DNA of 64,000 bases, from assembly GCA_018261935.1 (NCBI GenBank), contig JAGTRP010000013.1, positions 62,001 to 126,000 on the forward strand, in the 5' to 3' direction. The stretch comes from Rhodocyclaceae bacterium. Lineage in GTDB: Bacteria; Pseudomonadota; Gammaproteobacteria; Burkholderiales; Rhodocyclaceae. The position numbers were made by a program, and so were the translations under genes. Under the pieces are notes generated by a model. The model was given only the letters and a program-made list of their open reading frames with translations, searched no databases and was not told where the DNA came from. Shown one piece after another: positions 57,889-64,000 of this stretch (position 1 is the stretch's first letter; the number at the start of each line of letters is the position of its first letter).

Positions 57889-60800
57889 TTAGAGCAGGAC
57901 CCTTTCGATCCCGCCGCTGTTGGCCTTGGAGACGTATTCCGCCATCCAGTTCTCCCCGAGCAGGTGCTTGGCCATTTCCACCACGATGTAGTCGGCCTTG
58001 ATGCCGCCGGCGTCGTCCTCGTAGCGGCTAAGACCCTGCAGGCAGGCGGGGCAGGAGGTCAGGATTTTGACATCGCCGTGGAAACCCTCGGCCTGCAACC
58101 GCCCGACGCCTTTCTCGATCTCCTCCTGCTTCCGGAATTTCACCTGGGTGGCGATATCCGGGCGGGCATAGGCGAAGGAGCCCGAATCGCCGCAGCAGCG
58201 GTCGGACAGGGGTACCGGCTGGCCCATGAGTTGGTTGGCCACCTGCAAGGGGGCATAGGTCTTCATGGGGGTATGGCAGGGGTCGTGGTACATGTAGCGG
58301 GTGCCATTGACCCCCTCCAGCTTGACGCCCTTTTCCAGCAGGTACTCGTGGATGTCCAGGAGCCGGCAGCCCGGGAATATCTTCTCGAACTCGTACTTCT
58401 GGAGCTGATCCATGCAGGTGCCGCAGGATACGATCACCGTCTTGATGTCCAGATAGTTCAGGGTGTTGGCCACCCGGTGGAAGAGCACCCGGTTGTCGGT
58501 AGTGATCTTCTGGCCCTTGTCCTGTTCCCCGGCCGCCGTCTGGGGATAGCCGCAACAGAGGTAGCCCGGCGGCAGCACGGTGGTGGCGCCGATGTCGTAG
58601 AGCATGGCCTGGGTAGCCAGGCCCACCTGGGAGAAGAGCCGCTCGGAGCCGCAGCCCGGGAAATAGAAGACGGCATCCGATTCCTCGGTGGTCTTCCTGG
58701 GATTGCGGATCACCGGAATGACCGTATCGTCCTCGATATCGAGCAGGGCCCGGGAGGCACGCTTGGGCAGGTTGCCGGGCATGGGCCGGTTGAGGAAGTG
58801 GATGACCTGGGCCTTGACCGTCGGGCGGCCGACGGTAGCCGGCGGATGGACGCGGGTTTCCCGCACCATCCCGATTCCCTTGGCCAGCCGGTAGGCCAGG
58901 CGCTGGGCCTTGAATCCCCAGTTCATCATGGCGGTACGCATGAGCTTGATGGTGGCCGGGTCCTTCAGGCTCAAGAAAGCCATGGAGACCGCCGTCCCGG
59001 GTACGAAGCGCTTCTTGTCCTGCTCCCGCAGGAAATTGCGCATGGCCACCGAGACATCGCCGAAGTCGATATCCACCGGGCAGGGCTTCACGCAGCGGTG
59101 GCAGACCGTGCAGTGGTCGGCCACGTCGTTGAACTCGTCGAAGTGCTGCAGGGAGATGCCGCGCCGGGTCTGCTCCTCGTAGAGGAAAGCCTCGATCAGG
59201 AGCGAAGTGCCGAGGATCTTGTTCCGCGGCGAGTAGAGCAGGTTGGCCCGGGGCACGTGGGTGGAGCACACCGGCTTGCATTTGCCGCAGCGCAGGCAGT
59301 CCTTGATCATGTCGGAAATGTGGCCGACTTCGGACTGCTCCATGATCAGGGATTCGGTGCCCAGCAGGCTGAACGAGGGCGTGTAGGCATTGGTGAGGTC
59401 GCCGCCGGGCATGAGCTTGCCCTTGTTGAAGCGGCCCTCCGGGTCCACCTTCTGCTTGTAGGCCCGGAAGGGGGCGATCTCGTCTTCCGACAGGAATTCC
59501 AGCTTGGTGATGCCGATGCCGTGCTCGCCGGAGATGACCCCGTCCAGGGAGCGGGCCAGGTGCATGATGCGCTCCACGGCCCGGTTGGCCGTCTGCAGCA
59601 TCTGGTAATTGTCCGAATTGACCGGGATGTTGGTGTGCACGTTGCCGTCGCCGGCGTGCATGTGGAGCGCCACGAACACCCGGCCCCGCAGCACTTCCTT
59701 GTGCAGGGCTTCGATGCGCTCGACGATGGGGCGGTAGAAGACGCCGTCGAAAATGGTCTCGAGCAGGGGCTTCAGCTCCGTCTTCCAGGACACCCGGACG
59801 GAGTAGTCCTGGAGGCGGTGGAAGAGCCGCGGCTCGGCGGCCCGGTTGGTCAGCTCCCCGGCCTGGACGCCGAATTCGGCGAAACGGGCCTCGGCCTGGG
59901 CCAAGGGCAGGTCCAGGTTGTCCAGGAGCCACTGCCAGCGGGCGCGCACCGCGGCCACGGTGTCGAGGGCCGCCTGGCGGCGGTCGCCGATGAGGACGTC
60001 CTTGTCCAGGGCCACGTCGCCGGCATGCAGCGGCAGCTCGCCGGAGAGGAACTCCGTGAGGGCGTCGCAGAGGTCGAGCTTGTTGCGGATGGAAAGCTCG
60101 ATGTTGATGCGCTCGATGCCGTCGCAGTAGTCGCCCATGCGGGGCAGGGGGATCACCACGTCCTCGTTCACCTTGAAGGCATTGGTGTGGCGGGAGATGG
60201 CGGCGGTGCGGGAACGGTCGAGCCAGAATTTCTTGCGGGTTTCCGGGGTGACGGCGATGAAGCCCTCGGCGGCGCGGGCGTTGCACATGCGCACCACCTC
60301 GCTGGCGGCGGCCATCACCGCATCCTCGTCATGGCCCACCAGGTCGCCGATCAGCACCATCTTCGGGCGGCCGTGGCGCTTGGCCTTGGTGGCGTAGCCC
60401 ACCGCCTTCACGTAGCGCTCGTCCAGGTGCTCCAGGCCGGCGAGCTGGACCCCGGCGGCATGGCCGGCGCCCCCCGGCTTGAAGTAGTCGGTGATCTCGA
60501 CGATGGCGGGCACCGCTTCCCGCACCTGGCCGAAGAACTCCAGGCAGACGGTGCGGGTGATGGGCGGCATCTTGTGGAGCACCCAGCGGGCGGCGACGAT
60601 GATGCCGTCGGTGCCTTCCTTCTGGACGCCGGGGACGCCCCCCAGGAACTTGTCGGTGACGTCCTTGCCCAGGCCCGTCTTGCGGCAGGCGGCGCCGGGC
60701 AGGGCGAGGATTTCCTCGGCCAGGAGCTTCTTGCCGCTGGGGTCGAAGCGCTTGAGGCGGAACTCCACCTTCTCCTGCTCGTGGATCTTGCCGAAATTGT

Positions 60801-61767
60801 GCTTGAGGCGCTCCACCTCCAGCCAGTTGCCGTCCGGCGTGACCATCTTCCACCAGGCCAGGTTGTCCAGGGCGGTGCCCCAGAGGACGGCCTTCTTGCC
60901 GCCGGCGTTCATGGCGATGTTGCCGCCGATGCAGGAGGCGCTGGCCGAGGTGGGGTCCACCGCGAAGACGCGGCCCGCCGCCGAGGCGGCTTCGGACACC
61001 CGGTCGGTGACCACGCCGGCGCCGGTGCGGATGGTGGCATAGGGCTGGTCGTGGCCGGGGAGGACGGTCTGTTCCACCGGCCCGATGCCGATGAGCTTCT
61101 CGGTGTTGATGACCGCCGAGTAGGGGCTCAGGGGCACGGCGCCGCCGGTGTAGCCGGTGCCGCCGCCCCGGGGAATGATGGTGAGCCCGGCCTCGATGCA
61201 GCCCCGCACTAGGGGCCCGATCTCTTCCTCGGTATCCGGGGTCAGCACCACGAAGGGATATTCGACGCGCCAGTCGGTGGCGTCCGTCACATGGGAGACC
61301 CGGGCCAGGCCGTCGAAGCAGATGTTGTCCTTGCGGGTGTGCTTGCCGAGGACGCGCAGGACCTTGCGGCGCAGTTCCAGGGTTTCGCCGAAATGGGCGG
61401 CGAAGCGGTCCACCGCCTCATGGGCCGCGGCCACCAGGCGCTTGACCTTGGCGGCCCGTTCCGGGTCCTCGCCCTCGGTGGCCTCCCGGCGCTTTTCCAC
61501 TTCCCGCAGGCGATGGCGCAGGGCCTCCACCAGGGCATCCCGGCGCTCCCGGTTGGCCAGCAGGTCGTCCTCCAGGTAGGGGTTGCGCTGCACCACCCAG
61601 ATGTCCCCCAGGACTTCGTAGAGCATGCGGGCCGAGCGGCCGGTGACCCGTTCCGCCCGCAGTTCGTCCAGCACGCGCCAGTTGTCGGCGCCGAGCAGGC
61701 GAATGACGATTTCGCGGTCGGAAAACGAGGTGTAGTTGTAGGGGATTTCGCGCAAGCGGGCAGTCAT
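57889..61767 (-). CDS. FAD-linked dehydrogenase fused to iron-sulfur/CCG domains (DUF3683 type)
   Basis: The chain of about 1292 residues combines an N-terminal DUF3683-like leader ([21 protein letters not shown]), a GlcD-type FAD domain (about 170-370: [25 protein letters not shown]), an FAD-oxidase C domain, two 4Fe-4S motifs ([11 protein letters not shown] and [12 protein letters not shown]) and two CCG domains of the HdrB/GlpC type (PGCGSE ... CCGYPQT; DPCHTP ... CCGDSG). It probably oxidises a 2-hydroxy acid such as D-lactate or glycolate and passes electrons to quinones. The start at 61767 gives [14 protein letters not shown] at 61785 is an alternative. Confidence 0.9.
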   Translation of the reverse strand: MTARLREIPYNYTSFSDREIVIRLLGADNWRVLDELRAERVTGRSARMLYEVLGDIWVVQRNPYLEDDLLANRERRDALVEALRHRLREVEKRREATEGEDPERAAKVKRLVAAAHEAVDRFAAHFGETLELRRKVLRVLGKHTRKDNICFDGLARVSHVTDATDWRVEYPFVVLTPDTEEEIGPLVRGCIEAGLTIIPRGGGTGYTGGAVPLSPYSAVINTEKLIGIGPVEQTVLPGHDQPYATIRTGAGVVTDRVSEAASAAGRVFAVDPTSASASCIGGNIAMNAGGKKAVLWGTALDNLAWWKMVTPDGNWLEVERLKHNFGKIHEQEKVEFRLKRFDPSGKKLLAEEILALPGAACRKTGLGKDVTDKFLGGVPGVQKEGTDGIIVAARWVLHKMPPITRTVCLEFFGQVREAVPAIVEITDYFKPGGAGHAAGVQLAGLEHLDERYVKAVGYATKAKRHGRPKMVLIGDLVGHDEDAVMAAASEVVRMCNARAAEGFIAVTPETRKKFWLDRSRTAAISRHTNAFKVNEDVVIPLPRMGDYCDGIERINIELSIRNKLDLCDALTEFLSGELPLHAGDVALDKDVLIGDRRQAALDTVAAVRARWQWLLDNLDLPLAQAEARFAEFGVQAGELTNRAAEPRLFHRLQDYSVRVSWKTELKPLLETIFDGVFYRPIVERIEALHKEVLRGRVFVALHMHAGDGNVHTNIPVNSDNYQMLQTANRAVERIMHLARSLDGVISGEHGIGITKLEFLSEDEIAPFRAYKQKVDPEGRFNKGKLMPGGDLTNAYTPSFSLLGTESLIMEQSEVGHISDMIKDCLRCGKCKPVCSTHVPRANLLYSPRNKILGTSLLIEAFLYEEQTRRGISLQHFDEFNDVADHCTVCHRCVKPCPVDIDFGDVSVAMRNFLREQDKKRFVPGTAVSMAFLSLKDPATIKLMRTAMMNWGFKAQRLAYRLAKGIGMVRETRVHPPATVGRPTVKAQVIHFLNRPMPGNLPKRASRALLDIEDDTVIPVIRNPRKTTEESDAVFYFPGCGSERLFSQVGLATQAMLYDIGATTVLPPGYLCCGYPQTAAGEQDKGQKITTDNRVLFHRVANTLNYLDIKTVIVSCGTCMDQLQKYEFEKIFPGCRLLDIHEYLLEKGVKLEGVNGTRYMYHDPCHTPMKTYAPLQVANQLMGQPVPLSDRCCGDSGSFAYARPDIATQVKFRKQEEIEKGVGRLQAEGFHGDVKILTSCPACLQGLSRYEDDAGGIKADYIVVEMAKHLLGENWMAEYVSKANSGGIERVLL

Positions 61768-61864
61768 GGCGGCAGCCGGGTCCATCAAAAGAGTAATTTT
61801 ATCGTATTGCGACGCAACACGCGGACGGACATAGACTGGGCGGGGTAAGGTAAGTTCAGGCGGG

Positions 61865-62281
61865 CTATGCCGCCTGGGCCACCAGCCAGTAGCGCAGGAA
61901 CTTCCCCGCCGCCATGAACAGGCAGCAGGGCAGCCAGTGCAGGCGCAGCCAGCCGGCTGCCAGGCACAGGGCATCGCCGACGATGGGCAGCCAGGACAGG
62001 AGCAGGATGGGGCTGCCCCAGCGCTCCACCTTATCCCGGTGGGGCAGATTATCCAGCCTCCGCCACTTGGGGAGCACCCGTCCGCCCCACCAGGAGGTCA
62101 TGGCCCCGGCGGTATTGCCCAGGGTGGCGAACATCACCGCCGGCCACAGCTCGGCCGGATGCTGGCGCAGGAAGACCCACAACAGAGCCTCCGAACCGCC
62201 CGGCAGCACCGTCGCCGAAAGAAAACTGGCCGCCAGAAGGCCCCAAAGCCCTGTTCCGGCCGTGACGTCAACCCACTCCAA
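61865..62281 (-). CDS. YqaA/DedA-like small membrane protein
   Basis: The 138-residue protein has four hydrophobic helices and the YqaA pattern [24 protein letters not shown] ... [15 protein letters not shown] ... [19 protein letters not shown]. It belongs to the SNARE-associated/DedA superfamily, whose larger members act in membrane lipid transport. It is divergent from ilvA. Function of the small form is unknown. Confidence 0.88.
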   Translation of the reverse strand: MEWVDVTAGTGLWGLLAASFLSATVLPGGSEALLWVFLRQHPAELWPAVMFATLGNTAGAMTSWWGGRVLPKWRRLDNLPHRDKVERWGSPILLLSWLPIVGDALCLAAGWLRLHWLPCCLFMAAGKFLRYWLVAQAA

Positions 62282-62291
62282 CCTTTAGAAT
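62262..62291 (+). promoter_or_regulatory. Candidate sigma-70 promoter for ilvA
   Basis: GTGACG (62262-62267) and TAGAAT (62286-62291) with an 18-base spacer lie 25 bases upstream of the ilvA ATG and overlap the start of the divergent yqaA-like gene. Confidence 0.4.
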
Positions 62292-62316
62292 CCTGTTTTG
62301 CCCAGAGGAAAGCACC

Positions 62317-63837
62317 ATGCACCCGGATTATCTCCAAAAAATCCTCAACGCACAGGTTTACGACGTCGCCATCGAATCGCCCCTCGAACTGGCCGGCAAC
62401 CTGTCCGCCCGGGCCCACAACCGCATCATCCTCAAGCGCGAAGACCTGCAGCCGGTGTTTTCCTTCAAGCTGCGGGGCGCCTACAACAAGATCGCCAGCC
62501 TGTCGCCCGAGAAGCTGAAGCGGGGCGTCATCTGCGCCTCCGCCGGCAACCACGCCCAGGGGGTCGCCCTGTCGGCCAAGAAGATCGGCTGCCGGGCGGT
62601 CATCGTCATGCCCACCACCACCCCCAACATCAAGATCGACGCGGTCAGGAGCCGCGGCGGCGAGGTGGTGCTGGCCGGCGAGTCCTTCGACGAAGCCTGC
62701 GCCCATGCCGTGGAACTGGAAAAGGCCGAGAAGCTCACCTTCGTCCATCCCTTCGACGACCCCGACGTGATCGCCGGCCAGGGCACCATCGGCCTGGAGA
62801 TCCTGCGCCAGCACTCCCGCCACGACGGCCCCATCCACGCCGTCTTCTGCGCCATCGGCGGCGGCGGCCTGGCGGCCGGGGTGGCGGCCTACATCAAGCG
62901 GGTGCGGCCGGAGGTGAAGGTGATCGGGGTCGAGACCTTCGACGCCGACGCCATGGCCCGCTCCATCAAGGCCGGCCACCGGGTGCGGCTGGACCAGGTG
63001 GGCCTCTTCGCGGACGGCACGGCGGTGAAATATGTCGGCGAGGAAACCTTCCGCCTGTGCCGGGAATACCTGGACGACATCGTCCTGGTGGACACCGACG
63101 CCATCTGCGCCGCCATCAAGGACGTCTTCGAGGACACCCGCTCCATCCTGGAACCCTCCGGGGCCCTGGCCGTGGCCGGCGCCAAGGAGTACGCCCGCCA
63201 GTACAAGCTCAAGGACAAGAACCTGATCGCGGTGACCTCCGGCGCCAACATGAATTTCGACCGCCTGCGCTTCGTCGCCGAGCGCGCCGAGGTGGGCGAG
63301 CAGCGGGAAGCCGTCCTGGCCGTGACCCTGCCGGAAAAGCCGGGGGCCTACAAGAAGTTCCTTTCCCTCATCGGCCAGCGCAGCATCACCGAATTCAATT
63401 ACCGTTTCCATGACCCGCGGCAGGCCCACGTCTTCGTCGGCGTCCAGGTGGCCAACCGGCAGGAATCCACCAAGCTGGTGGAACAGCTGAAAAAGCACGA
63501 TTACCCCACCCTGGACCTCACCGACGACGAGATGGCGAAGCTCCATATCCGCCACATGGTCGGCGGCCACGCCCCCCACGCCGACAACGAGATCCTCTAC
63601 CGCTTCGAGTTCCCGGAGCGCCCCGGGGCCCTCATGAACTTCCTCGCCCAGATGAGCGCCGGCTGGAACATCAGCCTCTTCCATTACCGCAATCACGGGG
63701 CCGATTACGGCCGGGTGCTGGTGGGGATACAGGTGGCGCCGGAGGAGAAGGGGGAATTCAAGAACTTCCTGAAGAACCTCGGCTACGCCCATTGGGACGA
63801 GACGGACAACCCGGCCTACAAGCTGTTCCTGGGCTAA
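62317..63837 (+). CDS. ilvA: Threonine ammonia-lyase, biosynthetic
   Basis: IlvA deaminates threonine to 2-oxobutanoate, the first step to isoleucine. The 506-residue protein has the PLP lysine in VFSFKLRGAYNKI (about residue 55), ASAGNHAQGVALSA, the glycine-rich phosphate loop CAIGGGGLAAGVAAY, and two ACT-like regulatory domains at the end (about 330-500, e.g. FPERPGALMNFLAQM), so feedback control by isoleucine is expected. No leader peptide or attenuator is visible upstream. Confidence 0.97.
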   Translation: MHPDYLQKILNAQVYDVAIESPLELAGNLSARAHNRIILKREDLQPVFSFKLRGAYNKIASLSPEKLKRGVICASAGNHAQGVALSAKKIGCRAVIVMPTTTPNIKIDAVRSRGGEVVLAGESFDEACAHAVELEKAEKLTFVHPFDDPDVIAGQGTIGLEILRQHSRHDGPIHAVFCAIGGGGLAAGVAAYIKRVRPEVKVIGVETFDADAMARSIKAGHRVRLDQVGLFADGTAVKYVGEETFRLCREYLDDIVLVDTDAICAAIKDVFEDTRSILEPSGALAVAGAKEYARQYKLKDKNLIAVTSGANMNFDRLRFVAERAEVGEQREAVLAVTLPEKPGAYKKFLSLIGQRSITEFNYRFHDPRQAHVFVGVQVANRQESTKLVEQLKKHDYPTLDLTDDEMAKLHIRHMVGGHAPHADNEILYRFEFPERPGALMNFLAQMSAGWNISLFHYRNHGADYGRVLVGIQVAPEEKGEFKNFLKNLGYAHWDETDNPAYKLFLG

Positions 63838-63941
63838 TAAGGGCCGGATATATCTTATTCAGGATCGAGTCTTTTGCAGCATTAGGCCTTAGGCATAAAC
63901 TCCGGTCTTTACGGTATCAATCGTCTTGATCGGAGGCTTGA

Positions 63942-64000
63942 ATGCGACCATCCCTTCTCTCCCTGCGGTCGGCCGGCGCCCTGGCGCTGCCCTCGGCCGA
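63942..64000 (+). CDS. Start of a further gene, cut by the window end
   Basis: ATG at 63942 follows GGAGG by 6 bases and opens a frame reading MRPSLLSLRSAGALALPSA up to the last base. The first residues look like the beginning of a signal peptide. Nothing more can be said about the product. Confidence 0.55.
   Translation, partial: MRPSLLSLRSAGALALPSA

Noticed and set aside
57790-61212. Plus-strand frame of 1140 codons opposite the giant dehydrogenase
   Set aside because: Same antisense-shadow composition; the minus strand carries clear FAD and iron-sulfur motifs.

Overview
The window looks like a stretch of a high-GC betaproteobacterial chromosome, most probably Rhodocyclales (an Azospira/Dechloromonas/Zoogloea-like organism). 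The evidence is the gene orders mnmG-rsmG-parA-parB-atpIBEFHAGDC, ribE-ribBA-ribH-nusB-thiL-pgpA and DUF971-ubiE-ubiJ, a PEP-CTERM protein gene with a sigma-54-type promoter, and GC-rich codon use throughout. The mnmG/rsmG/parAB cluster usually lies close to the replication origin. The genus is an inference from memory of gene order, not from a search.

Layout. 1-3.7 kb: selenocysteine module, with selA (cut by the window edge), selB, a periplasmic Cu/Zn superoxide dismutase gene and selC (tRNA-Sec, UCA). 3.7-4.6 kb: an A+T-richer patch behind selC with a small lipoprotein gene. 4.6-5.3 kb: PEP-CTERM secreted protein. 5.3-10.9 kb: ychJ-like/rdgC, a flavin oxidoreductase, nfeD-qmcA, and an orphan GcvH-like plus DsrE-like pair. 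10.8-16.4 kb (minus strand): trmB, thiG, thiS, an SDR, dsbA, a SPOR protein and argS. 16.6-21.8 kb: ubiB, a SNF2 helicase and yjdM. 22-27 kb (minus strand): riboflavin/thiamine/lipid housekeeping run ribE, trx-like, ribBA, ribH, nusB, thiL, pgpA, cinA. 27.2-31.9 kb: a branched-chain amino acid type ABC transporter with a LivM-LivG fusion. 32-40.4 kb: envelope and signalling genes (DUF2784, DUF2591-like, glycine-zipper, FecR/DUF6600, a divergent CorA, an OprB-like porin, a response regulator with TPRs). 40.6-44.8 kb: mnmG, rsmG, parA, parB. 44.8-51.7 kb: ATP synthase operon closed by a terminator. 51.7-57.8 kb (minus strand): thiolase, ubiJ, Tim44-like, ubiE, DUF971, PilZ-like and HIT genes. 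57.9-64 kb: a giant flavin/iron-sulfur dehydrogenase, a YqaA-like membrane protein, ilvA, and the first codons of a further gene.

Two observations stand out. First, atpG (ATP synthase gamma) is broken: the reading frame is intact up to Lys34, then about 43 codons are missing and the frame shifts, while the rest of the operon looks intact. This is either an assembly/clone error or a real loss of the rotor shaft. Second, two copies of an approximately 88-base palindromic element (9.9 kb and 21.9 kb) form the same long hairpin, with paired changes on both arms, which points to a dispersed structured repeat family. Smaller points of interest are a CorA-like transporter with an MgtE-N-like domain and GMS in place of GMN, a RibBA whose GTP cyclohydrolase half has lost its zinc cysteines, the GcvH/DsrE pair, and the selC-flanking low-GC patch.

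No CRISPR array, insertion sequence, transposase, rRNA gene or integrase was seen.
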